This document shows, one piece after another, positions 52,486 through 61,922 of a stretch of DNA of 64,000 nt. Under the pieces are notes generated by a model, which did not search any database, was not told the DNA's origin, and saw only the letters and a program-made list of their open reading frames with translations. The position numbers were made by a program, and so were the translations under genes. The stretch is from Leuconostoc pseudomesenteroides KCTC 3652 (lineage in GTDB: Bacteria > Bacillota > Bacilli > Lactobacillales > Lactobacillaceae), in assembly GCF_014634745.1 (NCBI RefSeq), contig NZ_BMBP01000001.1:372001-436000 (forward strand), given 5' to 3'. Numbering within the stretch: position 1 is the stretch's first letter; each line of letters begins with the position of its first letter.

Positions 52486-53308
52486 GAAGTACCTCAATTG
52501 TATCTTCTGTCACCAATTTGGTCCCATGGTTAAGTGGTCCATGTCCGTGTCCAACAGCAATGCCATCACGAATTGTGGCGTCAACGTATCTTTTCCCATT
52601 CAAAATTGCCACATCTAAAGTTTTGCCAAGCGCTAATTGTGAAGTAATCGCTGCCGAAATAGTGTCTCCGGTGCCGTGGGTACGCTCAGTATGGACCCGC
52701 TGACTTGCCAACCAGAAATCTGTCCCATCAGCCAATAAGATGTAATCCTCAATACGTGATGACTGCCCATGACCTCCTTTCAATAAAACATTTTTGGCGC
52801 CTAATTTTTGAATCGTCCTAGCTGCACGTTGCATGTCTTGCCGATTATTAATCGCTTGACCACTTAAAATTTCAGCTTCTGGCATATTAGGCGTTACAAG
52901 TTCTGTCAGCGGTAACAATAAACTTTTCACGGCAGCCACTGCATCAGGATTAAGCAGCTTTGCGCCACCTTTCGCAACCATTACCGGATCTAACACATAT
53001 TTACCAAAATCAAAATTTTGCAAGCCTTTGGCAACAAGCGCTACTGTCTCTGCGTTACCGAGCATGCCAGTTTTGATTGCTTTAATCGCTAAATCATCAG
53101 CGATTGATTTCATTTGTGACCAAATCATATCAGGTGGGGTCATCAAAACATCTTGAACACCCAATGTATTTTGCGCTGTTAAAGCGACAAATACATTAGC
53201 ACCATAGACACCCTGTGCAGCAAATGTCTTTAAATCAGCACTAATACCGGCACCACCACTACTATCAGCACCAGCGATTGTTAATACTTGTGGTGTTTCA
53301 TTGCTCAT
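52475..53308 (-). CDS. thiD: HMP/HMP-phosphate kinase (ThiD)
   Basis: 277 residues, ribokinase fold. Phosphorylates HMP twice to HMP-PP. Opens TIAGADSSGGAGISADLKTFAAQGVYG; VLDPVMVAKGG near 120; ERTHGTGDTISAAITSQL near 212 with the catalytic Asp after the GTG. The start overlaps the thiM stop by 4 bp. Confidence 0.95.
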   Translation of the reverse strand: MSNETPQVLTIAGADSSGGAGISADLKTFAAQGVYGANVFVALTAQNTLGVQDVLMTPPDMIWSQMKSIADDLAIKAIKTGMLGNAETVALVAKGLQNFDFGKYVLDPVMVAKGGAKLLNPDAVAAVKSLLLPLTELVTPNMPEAEILSGQAINNRQDMQRAARTIQKLGAKNVLLKGGHGQSSRIEDYILLADGTDFWLASQRVHTERTHGTGDTISAAITSQLALGKTLDVAILNGKRYVDATIRDGIAVGHGHGPLNHGTKLVTEDTIEVLHDI

Positions 53309-54081
53309 AAATATTGCACACTTTCAGTCATAAATGTCGCTACTTCCTCGCTTGTAATTGCAGCAAGCTCATCTAGCAATTGCATACTATAAAAACCTGG
53401 TGTCGTAATTTGACGGCTGGCTTTGAGCCCAGCTAACTTAAAAGTTGCCATCGCATACGTGACATTTTCCACAGTGAGTGATTCAGCTACAAAGGCACCA
53501 ATAACAGACGATAATGCATCGCCAGTACCCACATTAGTTGATAATAATGGCACATCTGTCTCAATGACGGCAGTTTGATGGCCATCACTAATAACATCTT
53601 TGGCGCCACTTAATGCAATTATGGCACCAGTCTTTTCTGCTGCTAATTGTGCGATGGCAATCACATCCCCACTACCAGTGGCATCAATGCCTTGACTGTC
53701 AAAATCAATATCGGCAAACCACGCTATTTCCGCTGCGTTGCCTCGAATAATATCAACATGCCCTTCTTGCATCAAAGTCTGCACAGCCTTACTACGAAAA
53801 GGTACTGCAACAGCAACTGGATCCAAGATAACAGGTTTATCTAAATTAGTAGCGACCTTTGAAAGCGTTACAATATCAGACAGTTCATTGGCCTTAAGCG
53901 TACCAATATTGATGACAACGGCATCTGCAATTTGACATAAATCATTAAATTCACTAACTTCCCTACTCATAAGTGGCGAAGCACCAATAACATTCACGAC
54001 ATTGGCTACGAATTGTGGGGTAACAAAGTTAGCATAAGTCAGAACAAGCGGTGATTGTGTCCGTACATTTTTAATCGTCAT
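53305..54081 (-). CDS. thiM: Hydroxyethylthiazole kinase (ThiM)
   Basis: 258 residues. Phosphorylates the thiazole moiety for salvage. LVLTYANFVTPQFVANVVNVIGASPLMS near the start, PVILDPVAVAVPFR, IIRGNAAEIAWFA, and LLSTNVGTGDALSSVIGAF with the catalytic Asp region. Family Cys at the last motif (usually GTGC) is Ala-region altered: it reads GTGDALS. Overlaps the tenA stop. Confidence 0.94.
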   Translation of the reverse strand: MTIKNVRTQSPLVLTYANFVTPQFVANVVNVIGASPLMSREVSEFNDLCQIADAVVINIGTLKANELSDIVTLSKVATNLDKPVILDPVAVAVPFRSKAVQTLMQEGHVDIIRGNAAEIAWFADIDFDSQGIDATGSGDVIAIAQLAAEKTGAIIALSGAKDVISDGHQTAVIETDVPLLSTNVGTGDALSSVIGAFVAESLTVENVTYAMATFKLAGLKASRQITTPGFYSMQLLDELAAITSEEVATFMTESVQYL

Positions 54082-54641
54082 TAGTATTGACTCCCTTTTT
54101 CATAGGCATTCCGCCAAAATTTTAGTTCAAATTGATATGATTTTTCAAAAATAGCGACATCCAGTTGACCGTCTGAATGGTCAACAATCTGCCAGTAATA
54201 GGTTACCAAATCATGATATTGTTTACTGGCGTAATATTGCTGCCAACCATTGTTTGTTTGATGTGCCAGTGCTTTAGCTATAAAATAATAGGATTCTACA
54301 CAAGGTAAGGTTGCCATAATTGCTGCCATAGCACCTTTTTGAGCTGCAGAACGCATGTGATTCACATAAGATTGCCCAACCAAATCTAAAGGCTTTGGGG
54401 CAACAGCATCCACTAGACTAAGATGTGCTTGTCCTTCATCGTCGCTTGTCGGTCTGGTTAAATGTAATGATTCATCAATTTGATTCACAATGGGCATAAA
54501 TGCTTCAATGTAGCTTGCATCTTGTGCTGTATAATAATCAGCTTGCCGCTGAGTTAATGAATTACTGCCAATAGCTTTCACGAAAGGTTCAGCCATGATT
54601 TGAGGCATAAATTGTTCTCTAATGGTTTGTAATGAGGTCAT
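54081..54641 (-). CDS. tenA: TenA-family aminopyrimidine hydrolase (thiaminase II)
   Basis: 186 residues. Hydrolyses degraded thiamine to recover HMP. Catalytic Cys in ATLPCVESYYFIAKAL near 105; substrate-site YTAQDASYIEAF near 33. It is somewhat shorter than typical TenA (210-220). The ATG at 54641 has GGAG upstream; the longer frame passes through the riboswitch terminator and is rejected. First gene of tenA-thiM-thiD-thiE; no de novo genes are seen, so this is a salvage set. Confidence 0.92.
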   Translation of the reverse strand: MTSLQTIREQFMPQIMAEPFVKAIGSNSLTQRQADYYTAQDASYIEAFMPIVNQIDESLHLTRPTSDDEGQAHLSLVDAVAPKPLDLVGQSYVNHMRSAAQKGAMAAIMATLPCVESYYFIAKALAHQTNNGWQQYYASKQYHDLVTYYWQIVDHSDGQLDVAIFEKSYQFELKFWRNAYEKGSQY

Positions 54642-54667
54642 GTTTTCTCCATAATAGGACACAAAAA

Positions 54668-54704
54668 GGCCGCGAACCCACTCCAAGAAGATGCGTTCAC
54701 GGCC
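54668..54704 (-). terminator. TPP riboswitch terminator
   Basis: GGCCGTGAAC / GTTCGCGGCC stem with one mismatch-like pair and TTTTTGTGT on the minus strand, 27 bp before tenA. Confidence 0.85.
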
Positions 54705-54740
54705 AGTAATCAACATTTAAAAAACACTAGCTTATGCAAC

Positions 54741-54810
54741 ATATCTCCCTGCGTACGTACTAACGTCATCAGGTTCAATGGGTATTTCTCAGCCAATCGG
54801 CACCCCAGAT
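54741..54810 (-). promoter_or_regulatory. TPP riboswitch (THI element)
   Basis: Minus strand reads GGGGTGCC, GGCTGAGA, ATACCC, GAACCTGATG and CGTACGCAGGGAG in order, the complete conserved THI core, with closing P1 arms ATCT/AGAT. TPP binding would favour the downstream terminator. A promoter TTTACA-16-TAAAAT fits just upstream. Confidence 0.97.
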
Positions 54811-54855
54811 ATTTTATTTAATTCAAGATAAGTGTAAATGAATGTCACCAGATAA

Positions 54856-55362
54856 TCAACCCCACCATTCAGGATCAACATCTCTCATTTGATGTTTTAG
54901 TGACAATTGCGAATCACTTGTAACACGTTGATAAGTTGTTGTATAAGGATTTTTCATCAAATTAATCATTTGCTGATACTGCGTACTTTTCAAAAAATCA
55001 GCTAATTGACTGTGATTTTGCCAAAAAGTCCACAGCATATAATCTGCTTTACCATTATCATTTTGAGCCACAACACCGGCAACATTTACTAACTTACCAA
55101 TTAGTTTATCATTATCATCTTTAGCCTGAAAGGCAATTTGATGAATCACACGACCAGTTAACTGACCATTAGTATAACGACTATCAAATCCTAATGGCCG
55201 TTGAAATTGTTGGACAATTTCTGGTGCATCCAAAATCAAAATATTCGAACCAGCCAATTGTGATACCTTCCCGAGGTAAAACACATTGTCTGGATTCGCT
55301 GTTTGAAGTGCTAATAATTCTGAAACTGACTGTTCTGGTGCAAGTACAAGATTAATTTTCAT
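54856..55362 (-). CDS. Unknown protein with possible ABM-type (monooxygenase-like) domain
   Basis: 168 residues, no membrane segment. The second half (ADYMLWTFWQNHSQLADFL ... YQQMINL) resembles the dimeric alpha/beta barrel of antibiotic-biosynthesis-monooxygenase and HmoA-like proteins. Not a confident match. It overlaps the upstream 96-residue gene by 4 bp and ends the MoxR-VWA operon. Function unknown. Confidence 0.65.
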   Translation of the reverse strand: MKINLVLAPEQSVSELLALQTANPDNVFYLGKVSQLAGSNILILDAPEIVQQFQRPLGFDSRYTNGQLTGRVIHQIAFQAKDDNDKLIGKLVNVAGVVAQNDNGKADYMLWTFWQNHSQLADFLKSTQYQQMINLMKNPYTTTYQRVTSDSQLSLKHQMRDVDPEWWG

Positions 55363-55649
55363 AAGAATGGCTCCTTTAACATTGTGACGACATCTGGTGA
55401 AAGCCGAACTGCATTACGCTGAATAAACTGTTGAACGCCTTTAAACGTTGTCAGATCAACTGTGGGTGTCATAGCGTCTGATGCAACTAATGCTTTTGCA
55501 TAAACAATATCTGAACGCGTCATCATCGTCATGCCCCATGGCTCGCTCAGCAACAGTGATTCCCATTGATCGGTTAATAATGCTTCAGCTCTTTTGAACC
55601 GATTGTCTTTGGCAATAAAACTACTCAGATCTCTTGGATTTAATTTCAT
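55359..55649 (-). CDS. Unknown 96-residue protein in MoxR-VWA operon
   Basis: A soluble helical protein, no recognised motif (KLNPRDLSSFIAKDNRFKRAEALL near the start; TFKGVQQFIQRNAVRLSPDVV near the end). Overlaps of 4 bp (ATGA) on both sides show tight coupling to the VWA gene and to the 168-residue gene. Confidence 0.75.
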   Translation of the reverse strand: MKLNPRDLSSFIAKDNRFKRAEALLTDQWESLLLSEPWGMTMMTRSDIVYAKALVASDAMTPTVDLTTFKGVQQFIQRNAVRLSPDVVTMLKEPFL

Positions 55650-56803
55650 AGGGTCAACACCTTTCCAATTTGATTAGGCAAACTGAGTTGTTGCTGTTCT
55701 GGCAGTATCCAATAAACACGACGATACTGTGACATAATCGGTGATGTTTCACCGTCACCATCAGTTAGGATAATCACTGTTGTCGTCTCACGAGGTGTTT
55801 TTTGTTTATCTAGATAGTCAAAAATACTTTGAAATGCCGTCCCCCCGCCAGCACGGCGCTGCCAATGATTGATATTTTGAATCACTTCAACTGCTGTATC
55901 AAATGAAAACACGCGAACTTTAGCATCAAATTGTTGTGTTATTTGCATCACATTGGCTAGGAATTTACCCACTAGTTTATCACTAATAGAAGCCGAATTG
56001 TCGACAAATACCAAAATTTCATTTTCATACGTACTAATTTCACCAAATAAATCCATTCGGTAGGCTTGGCGTCGATTAAATCGTGCGCGTGATGGTTTCT
56101 TTTGATTAGGTACTTGGCTTACCCCTGTTTTGAGGATTTGATGCCAATTTTTTTTAGGCACCACCACCGCAGCAATCTGCTGCATGACAGCACTAGTCAA
56201 GTGACCTCGCCCAGATTTTTGTGCATCTTCATTGGCTTGGCGAATGACTTGTTCAAGTGCCGATTTAGCCTCATCAGCCTCATCGCCAACACTCGCCCAA
56301 TCACCGTGGCCGTCGATGTCCCCATGAGCGGGCACATCATCTTCAAAACGACTGATTAAATCAATATAAGTTTGCGAATCTTGATAAGGCGCAAACCATT
56401 CGCCGTACACATCAAACAGCATTTGCAAAGTCACAGCCGTTGGTAACTCACCTAATTCCTTAGGTAAATATTGATTAATCGCCACATCAGTTCCTAGATC
56501 AACAACTGATTTTGCTTGGTGCGTTGTAGCATAGCGAACTGGGTGTTCCCAAATAACATGCAGTGCTTCATGTGCCAATGCAGCCGCAATCTGATTGTAT
56601 GTGCTGAAATTTTCTGTTAAACGAGCTGGATTGATTACTAAGTACCAACGATGATTTTGCCATTTTAATGCCAATGGATGCGGTGCTAACAGGTTCATTT
56701 CACGGGTTAAATTCATGACAATGTTGCCATATAGCGGTGAAACATCTAGCAAGGTTTTAATACCACCTAATATTAAATTATCCGTTTCATCCTGCGTTGT
56801 CAT
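55646..56803 (-). CDS. VWA-like/metallopeptidase-fold protein (DUF2201 type), MoxR partner
   Basis: 385 residues. The N-terminal half has a zinc-peptidase-like helix ALAHEALHVIWEHPVRY (HExxH, near 85). The C-terminal half is a VWA-like domain with the MIDAS-type motif VFVDNSASIS near 262 and VIILTDGDGE near 345. This domain pair occurs beside MoxR AAA ATPases, where the VWA protein is the effector or adaptor for metal insertion or complex remodelling. Overlaps MoxR by 4 bp. Target unknown. Confidence 0.85.
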   Translation of the reverse strand: MTTQDETDNLILGGIKTLLDVSPLYGNIVMNLTREMNLLAPHPLALKWQNHRWYLVINPARLTENFSTYNQIAAALAHEALHVIWEHPVRYATTHQAKSVVDLGTDVAINQYLPKELGELPTAVTLQMLFDVYGEWFAPYQDSQTYIDLISRFEDDVPAHGDIDGHGDWASVGDEADEAKSALEQVIRQANEDAQKSGRGHLTSAVMQQIAAVVVPKKNWHQILKTGVSQVPNQKKPSRARFNRRQAYRMDLFGEISTYENEILVFVDNSASISDKLVGKFLANVMQITQQFDAKVRVFSFDTAVEVIQNINHWQRRAGGGTAFQSIFDYLDKQKTPRETTTVIILTDGDGETSPIMSQYRRVYWILPEQQQLSLPNQIGKVLTL

Positions 56804-57951
56804 CTGGTCGCAATATCCATAATTTGTTGATACAACACGTTTGCATAGTGTTCTTCTGAATTGTATAGATCATCTAAAATTGGAGCATTTGTCATTTGCT
56901 TAACCAGTGCATATTGACCATCTGGCGCCACCAATTGTAGTAATTCACTAAAACGTGCAGCGTTATTATCGTGTGTCATATCTGCCGTCAATAACAATGT
57001 TTTCATCACTGTCATTTTTTGAATTTCTGAATAACTTTCGAATTTAGAACGAATGTTTAAAGGTACTTTAGGGCCGTCTGGTTTTGAGTCAAAAACGTCT
57101 TCAGCTGTGAGACTTGGCGTTTGTTCCCGTACAAATCGAACAAATTGTGTAGCTACTACTTGACCTAAATCACCCGCCACAATATCAAATAATAAATCTT
57201 CTTGCTGACGACTAGACAGCCCAAGCAATTCAAAAAGATTATCCGACACACGTTGCCAAGCACGTGGCGTTGGATTCAAGTCAACTTCACGCACATCAGG
57301 ATATAACAAACCAGCATTTTCAGCGATAAACCTGCGCACCAAATCATGAATATTGGGTCGTTGATCGCCTTTAGCAGCCCATGCTAGCCAATCTTTCACT
57401 GATACGCTCATCACTAATCTTGTTGTCCGATCCTTAATTGCGGCATCAGAAGTTTGAACCGCATATTCAGATGTCTCAAAACCATGCATACTATCATCTG
57501 GATTTTCTGCCAAGATAAGGAAAACATTTTTTGGCAAAACTAGATCATTAATCTGTCGTTGTAGCACTAAATTCATCAGTTCGGCCTGAACAGCTTGTGA
57601 GCCGCGATTAAATTCATCTAAAAACCAAATGATTGGTTGACGCGGCACCGATTCGGCATGCTGAATAATTTGAATCAGCGTGTGTGTGTAGCCAAATTTA
57701 ACATCAGCAAGTTGCCCATAATGCTTAGTTTCTAAAAATGCGCTTTCAGTCAAGGGCGGTATTGGAATCGCCAAATCGCCTTTTTCTGACAGAGAAACCA
57801 CCGTTGTAAACAATTGCGCGTTCATTTGGTTTGCCACATCGCTCACTAAAGCAGACTTGCCAATGCCTGCTTCTCCAACAATATTAGGGACATTACCGCC
57901 TCGTAATATCAGTGGGACTGCCGTTAATAGTTGTTGATAAGTTAAACTCAT
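56800..57951 (-). CDS. MoxR-family AAA+ ATPase
   Basis: 383 residues. Walker A GEAGIGKSALV near 29, Walker B PIIWFLDEFNRG near 100, sensor region VFLILAENPDD near 130. ATP-driven chaperone/remodelling subunit. The ATG at 57951 follows GAGG; the longer frame adds four residues. First gene of a four-gene operon (MoxR, VWA, 96-aa, 168-aa), divergent from an NAD-binding protein gene. Confidence 0.9.
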   Translation of the reverse strand: MSLTYQQLLTAVPLILRGGNVPNIVGEAGIGKSALVSDVANQMNAQLFTTVVSLSEKGDLAIPIPPLTESAFLETKHYGQLADVKFGYTHTLIQIIQHAESVPRQPIIWFLDEFNRGSQAVQAELMNLVLQRQINDLVLPKNVFLILAENPDDSMHGFETSEYAVQTSDAAIKDRTTRLVMSVSVKDWLAWAAKGDQRPNIHDLVRRFIAENAGLLYPDVREVDLNPTPRAWQRVSDNLFELLGLSSRQQEDLLFDIVAGDLGQVVATQFVRFVREQTPSLTAEDVFDSKPDGPKVPLNIRSKFESYSEIQKMTVMKTLLLTADMTHDNNAARFSELLQLVAPDGQYALVKQMTNAPILDDLYNSEEHYANVLYQQIMDIATR

Positions 57952-58012
57952 AATGAACCTCATTCCTATCTATATTTTACCGCAATCCAAACAATCATGC
58001 TAAAATGAAAGT

Positions 58013-58630
58013 ATGACAAAAAAAATTCTAATTCTCGGTGCTAATGGTCAAATTGCCAAATTAGTGGTTAATATGTTAGCCAATACCGACACACAATTAA
58101 AGCTCACCTCTCTTCACGCCAAACCAGCCCAACACATTACCAAGCTAGACGCAGCAAGTGAAGCTGATTTGGTGACAGCATTAAAAAATATTGACATCGT
58201 ATATGCCAATGTTGGTGCCGAAGGTCGTCAAAAAAATGTGGCTAATGCGTTAGTCAACGCCATGCATACTGCCGGTGTGTCTCGACTGATTTGGATCGCG
58301 ACAATTGGCATTTACAATGAGTTGCCACCACAGCAAGCTGATTTATGGCGCAATATTTTGGGTACTCCCGAAAACGAAAACAGCTACATTGGTGATCAAG
58401 CCGCTGCCGCACAACGTATTACAGCATCTCAACTTGATTACACCATTATCAGACCCAATGAACTCACTGATGACAATAAAATGCAGCAACTTAACGTTCA
58501 AACTGATCCAAACGAAGAAATTATTGGTGGGCCAATCACACGCACTAGTGTCGCAGAATTTGTCACACAACTCATCAACAATCCCGACCAATATATCGCT
58601 GAATCCGTTGCGATTTCGTCAACTCATTAA
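58013..58630 (+). CDS. NAD(P)-binding atypical SDR (NmrA-like)
   Basis: 205 residues. Rossmann motif ILGANGQIAKLVVNML at 6-21, then DIVYANVGAEG and RLIWIATIGIYNELP; TIIRPNELTD near 143. No classical YxxxK in place, so an atypical SDR, perhaps a redox sensor or flavin/quinone reductase-like protein. Weak ribosome site. Substrate unknown. Confidence 0.85.
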   Translation: MTKKILILGANGQIAKLVVNMLANTDTQLKLTSLHAKPAQHITKLDAASEADLVTALKNIDIVYANVGAEGRQKNVANALVNAMHTAGVSRLIWIATIGIYNELPPQQADLWRNILGTPENENSYIGDQAAAAQRITASQLDYTIIRPNELTDDNKMQQLNVQTDPNEEIIGGPITRTSVAEFVTQLINNPDQYIAESVAISSTH

Positions 58631-58732
58631 TCTTGATAATCATAAAAAGGTCTCAGAATGAATTGCCTTGACTAAGCAAATTTTTCTGCCCTTTTTTATT
58701 AGCAAGTTGTTATTTTTTAGGAACACTCATTT

Positions 58733-61342
58733 ATGAAACACACTTTAAAACGCTACACACTGTCACCATTAGCACTCAGCTTTTGGATCCCCCTACTGAT
58801 TATGTTAGCTTATTTTGCCTATCGTCACATGGCACCATTTGGCACCAACTCAATTTTAACAGTAGACCTCGGTCAACAATACATTGATCAATTTGCAGCA
58901 TTCAAGCATACCTTACTGCAGCATCCTAGTAGCTTTTTTTATTCATTTTCCAATGCCTTAGGCGGAGATATGCTGGGTGAATGGGCTTATTACTTAATGA
59001 GTCCTTTTAACCTTATTTTTTTAATGGTTCCTAACGCCTCACTCCCCAGCGCCATTCTACTCGTCACTGTGCTCAAATTTGGGGCAGCTGGCCTATCAAT
59101 GGCTTATCTATTGCAAAAATTGCACCTGCAACAACATTACTATGTCACTTTGTTCGCCGTTAACTACGCACTATCTGGTTGGTTCATTGCAAACGACTTA
59201 AATTTGTTATGGCTCGACACCGTCATTTTACTGCCATTGGTAATTTTGGCACTTGAACGTTTGTTTTATCAACAATCTTGGTGGCAATATAGCCTTTTGC
59301 TTGGTGCCAGTATTATTTGTAACTATTATATTGGCTATATGGTCGCCATTTTTGTCGTATTGTATTTTTCTTGGCGCTTGACTTGGCCAAATATTAAACA
59401 TCGTTGGCTAATTCTAAGACGCTTTATTGTTAGTTCAGCTATTGGTGGTGGCCTATCAGCTTGGCTAATTTTACCGACTTATTTTCAGCTTAAATTAGGC
59501 AAAACACAGTACAATTCTGATTTTTCTTTCAAGTTTGATAATAATCCTTTACATCTTTTGTTTAAATTAATTCCGGGTAGTTTTAATTTTGACCAGATGC
59601 AAAATGGACAAGCAAATTTTTATGTCAGTGCTTTCGTTTTAATCACATTAACAGCTTTTTTCACGACACGTGTTATTAAATTACGCGTCAAAATCGGGGC
59701 ATTTTTACTGTTAGCCTTCTTAATATTAGCCACTACTTGGGCACCACTTACTTTATTATTCCACGGTTTTCAATACCCAGTTTGGTATCCATACCGTTTC
59801 AGTTTTTTGATTAGTTTCTTTGTCATTTATTTAGCTGCTATTAGTTGGCAGCCAACTTGGCGGCCACGCCTGATGACCATTACTACTTTGTTAGTCATAT
59901 TTAGTGCCATTGCTATTTATGCCACACTCAGTGATGCTAAAATCAATTACATCAATCGTTCAAGTATTGCTTTATTTATTGGCTTAGCGCTGCTAACATT
60001 GGCGCAGTTCACTTTTAAAGTTCATGACAAATTTTGGCTACCCATTTTATGTGGCTTAACGTTATTATCCCTCACAGCAAATGTTGTGTTCACGCTAGAC
60101 AACTTTTCTTATTTAACAAATACAGAGTATCAAAATACGATCAAAGCGCTCACAGCGGATAAAAAGTTTCTAAAAAAAGATACCTCTTGGTATCGTGTAG
60201 CGCAAACATTTCAACGCACTCGTGGTGATGGCATGATGTTTGATTATTATGGCGGTGCCCATTTCAGCTCGGCTTTACCAAAATCTACGCCAACTTTTTT
60301 TGGCAATTTTGGACAACCGGACGGCGATAATTATGTTGTGTATAGCAATGGCAGTCTCTTATCTGATGCACTGCTGGGCATGAAATATATGATCACCCCA
60401 AATGGTCAAGACAATGGCGATGCTGGTCAACCTAGTCAACATTTAATTGGATATCGTCCGGACACCAGTAATTACAGTTTAAAAGCAACAACATCGACTA
60501 CTAATATTTATCAGAATCAAAATGCCCTACCAATAGCGTTTGCAGCCAACTCCGGCGCACTTAATACCAAAATGCTCTATAATAATCCCTTGCAAAACCA
60601 GGGCAATCTCTGGCAAAGTTTGACTGGTGATTTGACATCGACAGTTGACACAGACAATTTTCAAAAAGCTATTGGTCATAATGTCAAAGCACCAACAACA
60701 ATTACAAATGCGATCATAACACGTCAAAATGCGAGTCAACCTGCTAGTTTGGACTTGCAATTTACCCCAACAACTAATGATAGCTACTATTTGACCATTG
60801 GCAGCGGTCTGGATATTAAAAACTTTGACCTCCTAATTAACGGTAAGGTCATTACACAATTTAGCTCTTATCGCCACACTGTTATTGTTAATCTTAATTC
60901 AAATGCCAAAAATAAGTTGCAGACAATCACTTTTAGAATGAAAGATACCCAAACATTAGCCTTGTCTAACGTCACCCTCTATCATGTCGATAACAAGCGG
61001 ATTGCAGATGATGCTAGCGGGTTAAAGCAAAATAGCCTTAAGATCACAAAACGTTCCGAACGACACATTAAGGGGACAATCACGACGACATCAACAAAGC
61101 CATTGATTATGACTACCATTCCATTTGTTGCTGGGTGGCATATAGCGGTTGATGGCAAAACCGTTCAAGCCGACAAAGTGGCTAACTATTTTATCGGTAT
61201 TAAAACAAAACCAGGGCGGCACACAATATCTATGACCTATACCCCACCATTTTTATGGTCGGGTCTTGCTATTACAATCATTGCGACAGTTATATTAGTA
61301 ATATTTAGCAATTTATCTATTGCAAAAAAGGTCACCACATGA
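58733..61342 (+). CDS. YfhO-family membrane protein (GT-C-like)
   Basis: 869 residues. About 12 hydrophobic segments in the first ~460 residues, a large extracellular beta-rich domain (about 465-840) and one last segment (LWSGLAITIIATVILVIF). The first outside loop has SILTVDLGQQYIDQFAAFKH, typical of YfhO. The family is related to GT-C glycosyltransferases and is linked to modification of cell-wall polymers. Single gene. Confidence 0.9.
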   Translation: MKHTLKRYTLSPLALSFWIPLLIMLAYFAYRHMAPFGTNSILTVDLGQQYIDQFAAFKHTLLQHPSSFFYSFSNALGGDMLGEWAYYLMSPFNLIFLMVPNASLPSAILLVTVLKFGAAGLSMAYLLQKLHLQQHYYVTLFAVNYALSGWFIANDLNLLWLDTVILLPLVILALERLFYQQSWWQYSLLLGASIICNYYIGYMVAIFVVLYFSWRLTWPNIKHRWLILRRFIVSSAIGGGLSAWLILPTYFQLKLGKTQYNSDFSFKFDNNPLHLLFKLIPGSFNFDQMQNGQANFYVSAFVLITLTAFFTTRVIKLRVKIGAFLLLAFLILATTWAPLTLLFHGFQYPVWYPYRFSFLISFFVIYLAAISWQPTWRPRLMTITTLLVIFSAIAIYATLSDAKINYINRSSIALFIGLALLTLAQFTFKVHDKFWLPILCGLTLLSLTANVVFTLDNFSYLTNTEYQNTIKALTADKKFLKKDTSWYRVAQTFQRTRGDGMMFDYYGGAHFSSALPKSTPTFFGNFGQPDGDNYVVYSNGSLLSDALLGMKYMITPNGQDNGDAGQPSQHLIGYRPDTSNYSLKATTSTTNIYQNQNALPIAFAANSGALNTKMLYNNPLQNQGNLWQSLTGDLTSTVDTDNFQKAIGHNVKAPTTITNAIITRQNASQPASLDLQFTPTTNDSYYLTIGSGLDIKNFDLLINGKVITQFSSYRHTVIVNLNSNAKNKLQTITFRMKDTQTLALSNVTLYHVDNKRIADDASGLKQNSLKITKRSERHIKGTITTTSTKPLIMTTIPFVAGWHIAVDGKTVQADKVANYFIGIKTKPGRHTISMTYTPPFLWSGLAITIIATVILVIFSNLSIAKKVTT

Positions 61343-61399
61343 TATGCTTTTTTCGTTATATTTTGCGGAAAAACACGCAAATTGAAAGGAAAAACACTT

Positions 61400-61882
61400 A
61401 TGTCAGAAGAAAAAACATATCCAATGACAACTGAAGGTCGTGATAAGCTACAAGCTGAATTAGACGACCTCATTGCTAACCAACGCCCAGAAATTACAAA
61501 ACGTATCCAAATTGCGCGATCATACGGTGACTTGTCTGAAAATTCAGAATATCAATCAGCAAAAGATGAACAAGCCTTTGTTGAAGGTCGCATTCAAACA
61601 ATCAAAAAGATGCTTGAAAACGTTGAAATCATTGATTCTAATGCAACTGCTGAGGATGAAGTTTCTCTCGGTAAAACCGTTACTTTTAAAGAATTACCTG
61701 ATGAAGAACCTGAAACTTATACAATTGTTGGTTCTGTTGAGGCTGATCCACTAGCCGGTAAAATTTCAAACGAATCACCAATGGCAACCGCATTAATTGG
61801 TAAAAAGGTCAACGACACAGTCGCGGTACCACTTCCAAACGGCATCAACATTAATGTTCAAATTTTAGAAGTTAAAAAATAA
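61400..61882 (+). CDS. greA: Transcription elongation factor GreA
   Basis: 160 residues. N-terminal coiled coil (TTEGRDKLQAELDDLIANQRPEITKRIQIARSYGDLSENSEYQSAKDEQAF) with acidic tip residues, and the C-terminal FKBP-like domain ending INVQILEVKK. Rescues backtracked RNA polymerase by stimulating transcript cleavage. ATG at 61400 with AAAGGA upstream. Confidence 0.97.
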   Translation: MSEEKTYPMTTEGRDKLQAELDDLIANQRPEITKRIQIARSYGDLSENSEYQSAKDEQAFVEGRIQTIKKMLENVEIIDSNATAEDEVSLGKTVTFKELPDEEPETYTIVGSVEADPLAGKISNESPMATALIGKKVNDTVAVPLPNGININVQILEVKK

Positions 61883-61885
61883 CCA

Positions 61886-61918
61886 AAAAAAAGAAAGCGC
61901 CGTGCTTTCTTTTTTTTG
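61886..61918. terminator. Bidirectional terminator after greA
   Basis: AAAAAAGAAAGC / GCTTTCTTTTTT with a GCCGT-type loop, between convergent greA and the ABC permease gene. Confidence 0.85.
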
Positions 61919-61922
61919 TTGA

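Noticed and set aside
54642-54716. Longer TenA start
   Set aside because: It passes through the TPP riboswitch terminator; the ATG at 54641 has GGAG.
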